Assembly: GCA_012103475.1 (NCBI GenBank)
Contig: WLWS01000002.1
Coordinates: 186,001 to 250,000, forward strand
Length of the DNA stretch: 64,000 bases
Direction of reading: 5' to 3'
From: Gammaproteobacteria bacterium
Lineage (GTDB): Bacteria > Pseudomonadota > Gammaproteobacteria > Eutrophobiales > Eutrophobiaceae
Part shown: positions 25,111 through 34,116 of the stretch, piece by piece
How positions within the stretch are numbered: position 1 is the stretch's first letter
How the letters are laid out: every line of letters begins with the position of its first letter
Translations under genes and position numbers: made by a program
Notes under the pieces: generated by a model
Databases searched by the model: none
What the model was told of the DNA's origin: nothing
What the model saw: the letters and a program-made list of their open reading frames with translations, nothing else

Positions 25111-26856
25111 ATGACCACCTACAAAGCCGCAATAGACGACAGTATATTTATACTGTCTAAAGTGTTGAATTGGAACAAGCTGTTTAGCTATCCAGCTTTT
25201 CAACATGTTGATGAAGAAACTGCGCTTGCGATATTGACTGAAGGTGCAAAATTTTGCGAGCAGGTGCTCAGCCCGATTAATGCAATAGGCGATCAGCAGG
25301 GCAGCAAGCTGACAGATGGCAAAGTACACACGCCAGATGGTTTTAAAGAAGTCTATCAACAATATACTGAGGCGGGTTGGCAGGGCCTGGATATGCCCGA
25401 AGCTTACGGCGGACAGGGTCTGCCTCTTTCAGTTCAGGTCGCTTTTGCGGAGATGTCTAACGGTGCCTGTCTGTCATTTTCCATGTTACCTATCATGTTG
25501 CGTGCTGCCGCAAGCCTGCTTATAGAACACGCAGATTCTGCACTCATCGATAAAGTCGTGCCACAGCTAGTGAGCGGAGAATACGCTGCCACTATTTGTA
25601 TCACAGAAGCACAGGCTGGTTCCGATGTTGGACGTATTAAAACACAGGCAATTGAACAGCAAGACGGCAATTATCGTCTAAGCGGCAGCAAGATGTTTAT
25701 TTCTTTTGGCGACCATGATTTAAGCAATCAGATTATTCATCTAGTACTTGCGCGAACGCCAGAAGCGGCAGCAGGAACGCGTGGAATCAGTTTGTTTCTG
25801 GTGCCTAAGCTGGATCTGGAGTCAGATGAGGGGAATGGTGTATCGGTCAGTCGCCTTGAAAGAAAAATGGGCCTGAAAGCATCACCAACCTGCGTGCTAG
25901 ATCTGGATAATGCCAAAGCCTACAGAGTCGGAGAGGAAAGCAGGGGCCTGCAGTGCATGTTTACGATGGTTAACCTGATGCGACTGGAAACCTCGATTCA
26001 GGGTCCGGCCATTGCTTCAGCAGCCTGTCGTCGAGCTCTGGATTATTCTGCTGAGCGCTTGCAGGGAGGTGCTCCCGAGAACAGGGCCATTGCCATAATC
26101 GAACATGCCGATGTTCGTCAAATGTTGTTCAGCATGCGAGCCCGCACAGAGGCGATGCGTGCATTGATATATGAAGCGGCTTTTAATCTGGATATCGCCG
26201 CAGTCGAAGAAGATCAGGAAAAAGTTCAGGCAGCACGACAGCTGGCAGAATTTTTATTACCTGTCTGCAAGGCGGCTGGATCTCAGACAGGTTTTGAGGT
26301 CGCCAGTACTGCGATTCAGGTGTTTGGCGGTCATGGTTACATCAGTGACAACGGTATCGAGCAATATGTGCGTGATGCCCGGGTTACTATGATATACGAA
26401 GGAAGTAATGGTATTCAGGCCCTGGATTTATTGAGTCGAAAAGTAATCAGGGATAAAACAAAACGTTATAAACTCTTCGGCGCCCGTGTTAAGGCTGACA
26501 TTGAAAATTTCAGATCGAATGATAACTGCTTTTCGATGATAACCAGTCTTGAAAAAGGCATGTCTCTACTCGATGATTGCACGTTTTTTTTAATGCAGCG
26601 GGCAGAAGAAAAACCAAGAGATATTGAAGCTGCAGCAAGCGATTATCTGCAATTTGTCGCCCTGATTGCGGGTGGTTGGATGTGGTTGCGAATGATGGCT
26701 TGTGTCGATACTGAAACTGATTTTTCCCGGACCAAATTGGCCAGTGGCCGGTACTATGAACAATACCTGATGCCCGAAATGGCTGTGTTTAGTGAACGAA
26801 TCAAATTTGGAGCAGAAACACTCGACGCTATTTCATCAGAGGCATTGAGAGTCTAG
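25111..26856 (+). CDS. Acyl-CoA dehydrogenase, long form (DmdC-like architecture)
   Basis: A 581-aa FAD enzyme introducing a 2,3-double bond in an acyl-CoA. Middle-domain motifs are CITEAQAGSDVGRIKT and SGSKMFISFGDHDLS. The C-terminal domain has QVFGGHGYISDNGIEQYVRD, and IYEGSNGIQALDLLSRK contains the candidate catalytic Glu. An extra C-terminal helical extension of about 120 residues makes it longer than ordinary 380-aa dehydrogenases. This is the layout of FadE12/DmdC-type enzymes such as methylmercaptopropionyl-CoA dehydrogenase. It starts 17 bp after meaB. Chain-length or branch specificity cannot be read from the sequence. Confidence 0.92.
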   Translation: MTTYKAAIDDSIFILSKVLNWNKLFSYPAFQHVDEETALAILTEGAKFCEQVLSPINAIGDQQGSKLTDGKVHTPDGFKEVYQQYTEAGWQGLDMPEAYGGQGLPLSVQVAFAEMSNGACLSFSMLPIMLRAAASLLIEHADSALIDKVVPQLVSGEYAATICITEAQAGSDVGRIKTQAIEQQDGNYRLSGSKMFISFGDHDLSNQIIHLVLARTPEAAAGTRGISLFLVPKLDLESDEGNGVSVSRLERKMGLKASPTCVLDLDNAKAYRVGEESRGLQCMFTMVNLMRLETSIQGPAIASAACRRALDYSAERLQGGAPENRAIAIIEHADVRQMLFSMRARTEAMRALIYEAAFNLDIAAVEEDQEKVQAARQLAEFLLPVCKAAGSQTGFEVASTAIQVFGGHGYISDNGIEQYVRDARVTMIYEGSNGIQALDLLSRKVIRDKTKRYKLFGARVKADIENFRSNDNCFSMITSLEKGMSLLDDCTFFLMQRAEEKPRDIEAAASDYLQFVALIAGGWMWLRMMACVDTETDFSRTKLASGRYYEQYLMPEMAVFSERIKFGAETLDAISSEALRV

Positions 26857-26879
26857 AACCGGAGAGGAGGTAAGGCAGG

Positions 26880-28085
26880 ATGACAACGACAACTTATATT
26901 CCCTATGGTGCCTACTGGTGCAGCCCTTTCGTGAAATGGCAGGGGAGCCTTGCCCATTTGCACAGTATGGAAGTTGCCGCCCATTTTGGAAAACAGGCTT
27001 TACAGAGCAGGAATCTCTCCATAGAAGAATTTGATTATGGTGTGCTTGGTATGACGATACCGCAAAAGAGCTGTTTTTACGGTCTGCCCCGGTTAACAGG
27101 CATGATGGGCGCGAGTCAGGTAGGCGGACCCACTATCAGTCAGGCCTGTGCTACCAGTGCGCGTGTGCTGGCCGCAGCCAGTCAGGAAATTGACTCGAAA
27201 AATGCGAACTGTGTGCTAACTATTACCACCGACCGTATTTCCAACGGGCCACACATTTATTATCCTAACCCGCTTGGTCCCGGTGGCACCGGCGAAACTG
27301 AAGACTGGGTGATGAGCAATTTCAACCGGGATCCTTTCGCCCTCTGTGATATGACACAAACCGCAGAGAACTGTGCAAGCAAGTGGAAAGTCAGCAAAGA
27401 AGAACAACACGAACTTGTGCTCAGACGTTATCAGCAATACCAACAGGCATGTACGCAGAAAGACGGTCGTTCGTTTCAGAATCGTTATATGTTACTGCCA
27501 CTAGAGGTTCCGGATCAGCGTTATAGAAAAACCCTGCACGTGCTCGAGGGTGATGAAGGTATTACTGAATCCACGGCCGAGGGTCTGGCCGGTTTGAGAC
27601 CTGTCAAGGAAAACGGGACTGTGACCTATGGAAGTCAAACCCATCCGGCAGACGGCTCAGCCGGAATGGTAGTGACGACAAAAGATCGGGCGCGCGATCT
27701 GTCAGCGGACACGAGTATTGAGATAGAAATAGTTTCTTTTGGTCTGGCAAGAGTAGAACTGGCCTACATGCCGTCTGCACCGGTTCCGGCAAGTAAACAG
27801 GCGCTTGAGCTTGCCGGTATTTCCATTAAAGATGTGGTAGCGATAAAATCCCACAATCCTTTCGCGGTGAACGACATCATATTCGCGAAAGAGATGGGAA
27901 TTGATGTGATGGAGATGAATAATTATGGTTGTTCCCTCATCTGGGGACACCCGCAGGGCCCGACAGGAATGCGTGCAATTATGGAATTGATAGAAGAACT
28001 GGTACTAAAAGGCGGTGGCTACGGCTTGTTCCAGGGTTGCGCGGCTGGCGATACCGCGATGGCAGTGGTCATTAAGGTGGAATAG
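26880..28085 (+). CDS. Thiolase-family acyl-CoA acyltransferase
   Basis: A 401-aa thiolase. The nucleophilic Cys is in SQACATSARVLAAA near residue 97. The active-site loops are KSHNPFAVND, WGHPQGPTGMR and QGCAAGDTAMAVV; the last corresponds to the CxG motif of biosynthetic and degradative thiolases, here CAAGD. The strong divergence of these loops from FadA suggests an unusual 3-oxoacyl-CoA substrate. A very strong ribosome site (GGAGAGGAGG) precedes the ATG, and the next ligase starts 2 bp after the stop. It would cleave the 3-oxoacyl-CoA made by the downstream dehydrogenase fusion. Confidence 0.88.
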   Translation: MTTTTYIPYGAYWCSPFVKWQGSLAHLHSMEVAAHFGKQALQSRNLSIEEFDYGVLGMTIPQKSCFYGLPRLTGMMGASQVGGPTISQACATSARVLAAASQEIDSKNANCVLTITTDRISNGPHIYYPNPLGPGGTGETEDWVMSNFNRDPFALCDMTQTAENCASKWKVSKEEQHELVLRRYQQYQQACTQKDGRSFQNRYMLLPLEVPDQRYRKTLHVLEGDEGITESTAEGLAGLRPVKENGTVTYGSQTHPADGSAGMVVTTKDRARDLSADTSIEIEIVSFGLARVELAYMPSAPVPASKQALELAGISIKDVVAIKSHNPFAVNDIIFAKEMGIDVMEMNNYGCSLIWGHPQGPTGMRAIMELIEELVLKGGGYGLFQGCAAGDTAMAVVIKVE

Positions 28086-28087
28086 CC

Positions 28088-29626
28088 ATGCCGGCTGACA
28101 AAGCTTTTCCGAGCGTTGTTCATATGCTCATTGATGCGGCCCGAAATGCGCCGGGAAATGAGGCCGTGGTTTGTCTGGATGAGCGACTGAACTATAGAGC
28201 CTATCTGAATTGTGTTTTGGGCTTTGCAGAGGAATTAACCCAGATTGGCGTTCGTGGTGAGCGTGTGGCTCTGGTACTGGGTAATTCTCTTGATATCTGT
28301 ATAGCCATGTTTGGCTCTCATCTAGCCGGTGCGCAAGTAGTGCCGATGAATCCGATGTATACGGAAAACGAATTGAGACCGATGTTGCTGGATGCTGAGG
28401 TCAAAGTCATTATTTATGATAAGTGCAATCAGACCTGTGTTGAGAAACTCGCAGATGAACTGAAGATTCCTCATCGAATATTCATCGATGGAAAAAGCGG
28501 CCGCCGATTGATTGAGTGGAAAGACGACAATAGTCGTTCCGTACCGGAGCGCTTGCCGAAGACGGAAGAACTGGCGATGTTACAATTTACCGGAGGCACG
28601 ACGGGGCGGGCAAAAGGCGCTAATCTGAGTCATGGGGCTATTGCCGGAAATATTCACCAGACAGAAGTCATGCAACAGCCAGAAATGGACTGTGAGCGTA
28701 ACTTGTGTGTTATGCCACTGTTTCATTGTTACGCATGGAGTGTCTGTCTCTATAATATGTGTAATTGCAGAGGCTGCATGGTAATCATTCCCCGTTATCA
28801 ACCTGATGAAGTTCTCAGCGCATTCAGTCAAGAAGCCATCACTATTTTCGCCGGTAGCCCGACGCTGTTTACTGGTTTGATGAATTACGAAGGTTTTCAG
28901 AACACGGATTTTTCCACCCTTAAGCTCTCAAACTCCGGTTCGGCTCCGCTCGCAGCTGAACTCCTCGAGAAATGGGAAAGTACTACGGGTACGCCCATAT
29001 ACGAAGGATACGGACAGACAGAGGCCAGTCCGGTTATTTCATTCAACCCGAAAGACAAACCTACAAAAAGCGGCTCAGTTGGCGTTGCAATTCCCGAGAC
29101 AGTAATCGAGATTGTGTCTCTCGATGGAGAAGATCGGGTCCTGCCTGCGAACGAAAAAGGTGAGATTCGCCTGCGTGGGCCGCAAGTAATGAGTGGCTAC
29201 AGGAACCTTCCTGAGGAAACAGCACAGACTCTCAGAGATGGCTGGCTGTATACCGGTGACGTCGGTTATCTGGATGAAGATTCCTATCTTTTTATCACTG
29301 CCAGGAAAAAGGAAATGTTACTGGTTTCCGGATTTAATGTTTTCCCGCGGGAAATAGAAGAAGTCTTGTTTCTGCACTCGGGTATCAAAGAGGCCGCAGT
29401 GGTTGGTAAATCTGATGCCTACAGAGGAGAATTGCCGGTAGCATTTATAGTAGAAAACGGGACAGTTAACCTGGACGCAGAATCTCTTACTGATTATTGT
29501 GAAAAGAATCTGGCGCGCTATAAAGTTCCGGATGAATTTCGTAAGCTCGAGGCACTGCCGAAGACAGCAGTTGGAAAAGTCGATAAAGTCGCATTAAGCG
29601 CACTTGCTGAAACCCCATCGGAATAG
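28088..29626 (+). CDS. Acyl-CoA ligase (AMP-binding, FadD-like)
   Basis: A 512-aa ANL ligase. Its P-loop is LQFTGGTTGRAKGAN near residue 165, with TGG instead of the TSG found in the other ligases here; TGG is common in FadD-type enzymes. YEGYGQTEASPVISFNP lies near 306, WLYTGDVGYLDEDSY near 388 and the catalytic Lys in LPKTAVGKVDK. It starts 2 bp after the thiolase gene. It is distinct in sequence from the ligase at 22570, so the pathway probably activates two different acids, or one acid at two stages. Confidence 0.9.
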   Translation: MPADKAFPSVVHMLIDAARNAPGNEAVVCLDERLNYRAYLNCVLGFAEELTQIGVRGERVALVLGNSLDICIAMFGSHLAGAQVVPMNPMYTENELRPMLLDAEVKVIIYDKCNQTCVEKLADELKIPHRIFIDGKSGRRLIEWKDDNSRSVPERLPKTEELAMLQFTGGTTGRAKGANLSHGAIAGNIHQTEVMQQPEMDCERNLCVMPLFHCYAWSVCLYNMCNCRGCMVIIPRYQPDEVLSAFSQEAITIFAGSPTLFTGLMNYEGFQNTDFSTLKLSNSGSAPLAAELLEKWESTTGTPIYEGYGQTEASPVISFNPKDKPTKSGSVGVAIPETVIEIVSLDGEDRVLPANEKGEIRLRGPQVMSGYRNLPEETAQTLRDGWLYTGDVGYLDEDSYLFITARKKEMLLVSGFNVFPREIEEVLFLHSGIKEAAVVGKSDAYRGELPVAFIVENGTVNLDAESLTDYCEKNLARYKVPDEFRKLEALPKTAVGKVDKVALSALAETPSE

Positions 29627-29661
29627 CAGATATTTTTTGATAAATACGATTTAAAACAAAT

Positions 29662-31689
29662 ATGACAAACTGGAAAAAATTCAATACCCCTATCCTGATT
29701 CAACCAACGCGGGAAATGCCAAAATGGTTAGGCGTGATCGGAGCCGGTACTATTGGACCTGATATTGCGTATTATTTAAAGAGTACGATTCCTGATTTAA
29801 AACTGGTCTTGATTGACATTAATGAAGACGCGCTAGATAAAGCGGTTGAGCGGATTTGTGCTTATGCTGAAAAGGGCCGCAAACGGGGTAAGTTAAGCGA
29901 TGAGATGGCGGATAATGTTAAGGAAAACATAATGGCCTCGACTGATTATCAGGCACTTGCTTATTGTGACTGGGTGATCGAAGCAGCTACGGAAAATATC
30001 GAATTAAAGAAAAAGATTTTTTCCATGGTTGAAGAGGTAGTCAGTGAACGAGCAATCATTACTTCTAATTCCAGTTCGATTCCGGCAGAAATGATTTTCT
30101 CACATCTGCAGCATCCGCAAAGAACGACAATCACACATTTTTTTGCGCCTGCTTTTCAAAACCCTGCAGTAGAAATTGTAGAATGGGAAAAGTCAGATGG
30201 CCTGATGATACAGTATTTGCGTTGGCTTTTTTATGTAACAGACAAGACGCCGATATTAACCAGAGATAAAGTCTGTTTTATGCTGGACAGAATTTTCGAT
30301 AACTGGTGTAACGAGGCCGCACTTCTTCTGGATAAGGCCACGCCTGCACAGATAGATTCAGTTGCCAGTGAATTTGTTCACGTTGGTCCGTTTTTTGTCC
30401 TTAATTTTGCTAATGGCAACGCGATTATTATTGAAACAAATGCATTGCAGGCAGAGATTGAAGGTGAACATTATGCACCAGCAAAAATATTTGAAACAGC
30501 TGGAGAATGGGAAACAGTAAAGCCTGGTGAAAAAGTTGAGGTTGAAGAAAAACTTGCAGAAGAAATCAGGGACAGACTTTTAGGCATCCTGTTTTCTCAA
30601 AGCGTCGACATCCTCGACAGGGAAATTGGCAAAGCAGAGGATCTTGATCTCGGATCGCGACTGGCATTTGCCTTTAAAAAAGGGCCGCTAGAGCTGATGA
30701 GAGAACTGGGAGCAGAAGAAAGCGAAAGAATTCTGAATAAGTTTACTCTGGCAAAACCTGGCATGCCAAAAGCAAAACGAACACTTGAATCCTATACTCG
30801 TTTTCGACGTTTTATTTTGATTGATGAGCTTGAAGGTATAAAGATTATAAGTCTACGCCGACCCGATGCATTAAATGCCCTGCACGACGAGATGAATCAG
30901 GAAATTATGCAAGTGTTGCAGGAATTTGAAAATGACCCCGAAGTGAAAGGATTTGTCATTGCCGGTTATGGTGTCCGTGCTTTCAGTGCAGGTGCTGATA
31001 TAGGACGTTTTCCTGAAATGCTGGGTAATAAGAGCGAATCCATTGAATACGCCCGTAGCTGTTCCGCTTTGCTTAACTATCTCGACACTTGTAAAAAACC
31101 AGTGGTAGCGGCATTAAACGGAATGGCATTGGGTGGTGGCCTGGAACTGGCCTTGCGCTGTCATGGGATTGTAGCGGTGAGAGAAGCCTGGATGCAGTTT
31201 CCGGAAATTACACTTGGAATAGTTCCCGGTATTGGCGGGCTGGTAGTACCGTATCGCCGTTGGCCGGATGCGGCACAGGTATTTCATGGCATGTTAACCA
31301 AAGCGGAAAAGCTGGGCGCTGAGAAAGCGGCAGAGATTGGAATGATACATACGCTGGTTGATAAGCAGATGAATTTAATTCCTGCCGGTGTCTGGTTGGC
31401 CAGAGACCTGGCCGATTCTACTCATCAAGTACGGGATGAGGCTGTTACAATCGCGCCGATAATTCGTGAAATTAATGAACCTTATAGCGCCACAGGGCAG
31501 GCATTAAGCCCGGCAGTACTCAAATTGATGTGTGCTGCCATTCAGGATGCAGCTGCGGTAGATTCTTTTGCTGACGCTCTTGAGATTGGCTATACGGCAT
31601 TTGGAGACAGTGCTTGTACAGATGCTGCCAGAGAAGGTATTGAGTCGTTCATGAGTGGCTCCAGACCTGATTTTCAGAAAACCGGCTGA
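29662..31689 (+). CDS. 3-hydroxyacyl-CoA dehydrogenase / enoyl-CoA hydratase fusion (dehydrogenase first)
   Basis: A 675-aa bifunctional beta-oxidation enzyme. Residues 22-210 are an NAD-binding dehydrogenase domain: GVIGAGTIGPDIA, then ITHFFAPAF with the catalytic-type His. A helical dehydrogenase C-domain follows to about 385. From about 390 comes a crotonase domain with GYGVRAFSAGADIGRF and MALGGGLELALRCH, then FPEITLGIVPGIGG; the two Glu residues needed for hydration are present. In FadB the order is hydratase first, so this is the reverse layout, known from archaeal and some bacterial crotonyl-CoA hydratase/3-hydroxybutyryl-CoA dehydrogenases. It is the last gene of the run. Confidence 0.92.
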   Translation: MTNWKKFNTPILIQPTREMPKWLGVIGAGTIGPDIAYYLKSTIPDLKLVLIDINEDALDKAVERICAYAEKGRKRGKLSDEMADNVKENIMASTDYQALAYCDWVIEAATENIELKKKIFSMVEEVVSERAIITSNSSSIPAEMIFSHLQHPQRTTITHFFAPAFQNPAVEIVEWEKSDGLMIQYLRWLFYVTDKTPILTRDKVCFMLDRIFDNWCNEAALLLDKATPAQIDSVASEFVHVGPFFVLNFANGNAIIIETNALQAEIEGEHYAPAKIFETAGEWETVKPGEKVEVEEKLAEEIRDRLLGILFSQSVDILDREIGKAEDLDLGSRLAFAFKKGPLELMRELGAEESERILNKFTLAKPGMPKAKRTLESYTRFRRFILIDELEGIKIISLRRPDALNALHDEMNQEIMQVLQEFENDPEVKGFVIAGYGVRAFSAGADIGRFPEMLGNKSESIEYARSCSALLNYLDTCKKPVVAALNGMALGGGLELALRCHGIVAVREAWMQFPEITLGIVPGIGGLVVPYRRWPDAAQVFHGMLTKAEKLGAEKAAEIGMIHTLVDKQMNLIPAGVWLARDLADSTHQVRDEAVTIAPIIREINEPYSATGQALSPAVLKLMCAAIQDAAAVDSFADALEIGYTAFGDSACTDAAREGIESFMSGSRPDFQKTG

Positions 31690-31725
31690 GGATACTTCTT
31701 CTGATTACCCTATGACGCATAGCCT

Positions 31726-32052
31726 TTAGTTGATACTGTTTTCACTAGGACTGTAATAAAAAGAATTCTGTTGTTGACGTTGTTCGCCCCTGACTAAGCG
31801 CAGGATAGTAGAAGCTTCTTCTATTGCTTCCTGAATAACTTTCGATAATTCCTGGTTGATCGAAGGCGTATCTGCCATTAGAGACAAGCTATCAAGTGGC
31901 AACTCTCCATATTGCTGTTTGTATATGGATACATACATGGCGAGTAACTTTGCACACTGTCCCAATTCATCGTGATTGCACTCAAGTACCAAATCCTGAA
32001 AATCGATGTGCTGTTGCTTGATGTCGTCGAGTTCGCTTTTTGAAACACTCAT
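31726..32052 (-). CDS. Hypothetical small soluble protein
   Basis: A 108-aa acidic protein I do not recognise. It has no signal peptide, membrane segment or Cys pairs; the single Cys-bearing pair of segments is LVLECNHDELGQCAKLL. Helices are predicted through SINQELSKVIQEAIEEAS, and the C-terminus is Gln-rich and probably disordered. It is alone on the minus strand between the convergent end of the catabolic operon and the divergent DUF1631 gene. Length and base use are like neighbours, which supports a real gene. No function proposed. Confidence 0.6.
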   Translation of the reverse strand: MSVSKSELDDIKQQHIDFQDLVLECNHDELGQCAKLLAMYVSIYKQQYGELPLDSLSLMADTPSINQELSKVIQEAIEEASTILRLVRGEQRQQQNSFYYSPSENSIN

Positions 32053-32392
32053 TTAATTGTTCTCCGAAACGGTCTGTTGGGTAGAGCTTCGCAACTGTCA
32101 TGCCAAATTAATAATATATTAAAAACAAGCAGTTATGTGTTTTGATGTTAATCAAAAGTGTAAATTTGTCTGTTTCTAGAGACATATCCTCAAAATTCAC
32201 TTCTGACTTTAGTTTTTTTTGCTCTGCCGTGAACCAGGTCTCAATTTGCGTAAATTCGATTGTGATGTGGTCCGCATTACTCTCAATAGACCTTGCGAGT
32301 CAGTTAGCGAAGCATTAAACCTATATACACGGGAAACGCCTGCTAAGGCCGCAAAAAAAATAAAATTAAAACTAATCAGAAGAAAGAAAATC
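32053..32392. other. Intergenic region between divergent genes
   Basis: An AT-rich divergent control region of about 340 bp. The frame of the DUF1631 gene stays open back to a TTG at 32219, but residues encoded there look non-native and no ribosome site precedes the TTG. I see no RNA gene, repeat or clear terminator. A leader for the DUF1631 gene and the promoter of the 108-aa gene are expected here. Confidence 0.5.
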
Positions 32393-33508
32393 ATGCAAGA
32401 AACTGAACCAACATTATTGCTGCAGGAATGTCGTCAAATCATGACAAAGCGTATGCGCTCATCCATAACGGGTATGTTGAATGAAGTCGACGAAAAACTA
32501 CTCGATATGGCTCAGCGACGAAGCGGAGCACTTGAAGAAGAGGCTTGCTATGAAGCAGTGCGGGAAATCCGCCTGAAAAGAGTGGAGATTAAAACAAGAT
32601 TTGAGCGTCGGTTTATAAATTTGTTCGAAAATGAGTTGAAGTTGCGGAGTCAAACTCAAAAAAACATTCCAACAGGCTATAAAAATATACTTGGAAAGCC
32701 GCAAAGAAGTTCATCAAGCGAACTTTTCAAAGCACCTCTTGAAGAAGGTCTGGGTATTGTCAGACAGAATTGCGGACAGATTCTGCTGGAATTAGATAAA
32801 AAAATGAGTCTGTTGCTGGATACGCAAAAGTCTGTGAATCCGATGCAGCCTGCGTTTATTTTCGAAGCTTTTCAGGAAGCCTGTTGGGATATTAAATCGG
32901 GAGATGAAGTAAGACTAATGATGTTCAGAATATTTGAGAAGCGGCTTTCGTCAGAATTAAAAGAAATCTACGAGGACATAAATACATTGTTACAGAAAGA
33001 AAACACTCTTGAAGATGAACTGGCTAATCAGGCTGGCGATATTGCGACAGACAAAGCACAGGAGCATGAAATCGTGATGCTAAGGTATGAAGTAATAAAC
33101 CGAATAGAAAACAGACTGGCCGGGCACAAGGTTCCCGATTTTGTCCGTTATTTCCTGATTAAACACTGGCGTATATATTTGGAAGGTATCTACGTTGAAT
33201 ATAGCGAAAATAGCATAGCCTGGAACGCTGCTAGGCAAACCATGGATGATTTGATCTGGATGGTCTCCGGTCCTGAGAGCCATTATGATCGTGAACGACA
33301 GGTTCAATTATTACCCAGTTTGCTGTACCGGCTCTTGAATGGCATGAAAGTTATTTCCATGGATGAAGATGCCATTAATGCTTTTTTAAAGAACCTGAAA
33401 GCACACCAGCTGAAATCTCTGGATAGCACCAATAGTTCACTTCTTGATTCGATAACTGAGGAAGCTATTGAGAGTGTTCGCAGTACTTACAGTAAACTTC
33501 CGCATTAA
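32393..33508 (+). CDS. DUF1631 family protein
   Basis: A 371-aa mostly helical cytoplasmic protein. The segment HKVPDFVRYFLIKHWRIYLE near residues 241-260 is the signature stretch of DUF1631, as is the DLIWMVSGP that follows. Known family members are often much longer (over 600 aa), so this is a short version. I chose the ATG at 32393, which has AGAAGAAAG upstream, over a TTG 174 bp earlier in the same frame. The family's role is not established; links to cyclic-di-GMP signalling have been suggested for some relatives. It stands as a single-gene unit. Confidence 0.72.
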   Translation: MQETEPTLLLQECRQIMTKRMRSSITGMLNEVDEKLLDMAQRRSGALEEEACYEAVREIRLKRVEIKTRFERRFINLFENELKLRSQTQKNIPTGYKNILGKPQRSSSSELFKAPLEEGLGIVRQNCGQILLELDKKMSLLLDTQKSVNPMQPAFIFEAFQEACWDIKSGDEVRLMMFRIFEKRLSSELKEIYEDINTLLQKENTLEDELANQAGDIATDKAQEHEIVMLRYEVINRIENRLAGHKVPDFVRYFLIKHWRIYLEGIYVEYSENSIAWNAARQTMDDLIWMVSGPESHYDRERQVQLLPSLLYRLLNGMKVISMDEDAINAFLKNLKAHQLKSLDSTNSSLLDSITEEAIESVRSTYSKLPH

Positions 33509-33630
33509 CAGAATCAATAAAACAGATTTATTATTCATATTACTAACAGTTCCTGCCAAGAAGAAATCCTGCCTGTCAATGACATTGGTCAATTTGTCCT
33601 TTAATTGATTAATTGCTCGCATATATAAAT

Positions 33631-33660
33631 TTGGCATCGGCAATCAAATTTAGCTATGAT
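33631..33660 (+). promoter_or_regulatory. Sigma70-type promoter for cytochrome c gene
   Basis: TTGGCA at 33631-33636, 18 bp, then TATGAT at 33655-33660. Both hexamers are one or two changes from consensus. Transcription would start near 33667, leaving an 84-nt leader before the cytochrome c ATG. Confidence 0.6.
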
Positions 33661-33750
33661 GCACGGAATTTTTCCTTGCACTCGTCGTCTAATTCCCGAG
33701 TGTGAATATTCAATTTTTGTACTTATATTAAACTTTGGAGCGGATTAACA

Positions 33751-34059
33751 ATGAAATTAAGATTCTTAGCGGGCATGTTTATGTTACTTTCCCTGAGTCT
33801 GGGCAGTGTTCAGGCAGATGAGGGTGCTGATCTCTATCAGGCAAAGGGTTGTGTTACCTGCCACGGAGCAGCCGGTATATCTCCTGCCCCAATCTGGCCG
33901 AATGTAGCGGGTCAGCACAAACAATACCTTGTTGCGCAGATGAAAGATATTAAGACAGGTAAACGAAATAATGGAATGTCCGTGACAATGCAGGCTATTA
34001 TCGCCGCAGTATCTGATGAAGAGATTGAGAAAATCGCTGACTGGCTATCCAAGCTGTAG
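33751..34059 (+). CDS. Class I cytochrome c (c553-like)
   Basis: A 102-aa periplasmic monoheme cytochrome. A signal peptide covers residues 1-22 (SVQADE). The heme motif CVTCHG is near residue 34, ICPAPIWPN-like text (SPAPIWPNVAGQHKQY) follows as in cytochromes c4/c5, and the axial Met is in NNGMSVTMQ. The end EEIEKIADWLSKL is the typical C-terminal helix. GGAG precedes the ATG, a promoter lies upstream and a Rho-independent terminator 16 bp downstream, so it is a single-gene unit. Role: soluble electron carrier to terminal oxidases. Confidence 0.93.
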   Translation: MKLRFLAGMFMLLSLSLGSVQADEGADLYQAKGCVTCHGAAGISPAPIWPNVAGQHKQYLVAQMKDIKTGKRNNGMSVTMQAIIAAVSDEEIEKIADWLSKL

Positions 34060-34074
34060 TATTTACAAGGTTAG

Positions 34075-34101
34075 AAAAAAGGCCCTTACGGGCCTTTTTT
34101 T
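34075..34101. terminator. Rho-independent terminator, bidirectional
   Basis: A GGCCC / GGGCC stem with a TTAC loop, flanked by an A-tract before and a T-tract after. It ends the cytochrome c transcript. Because of the A-tract it can also act on the convergent minus-strand fusion gene that ends at 34117. Confidence 0.9.
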
Positions 34102-34116
34102 ATTTCAGGGGCTCGC

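Noticed and set aside
32219..32392. TTG start 174 bp upstream for the DUF1631 protein
   Set aside because: There is no ribosome site and the added residues do not look like family sequence; the ATG at 32393 has a ribosome site.
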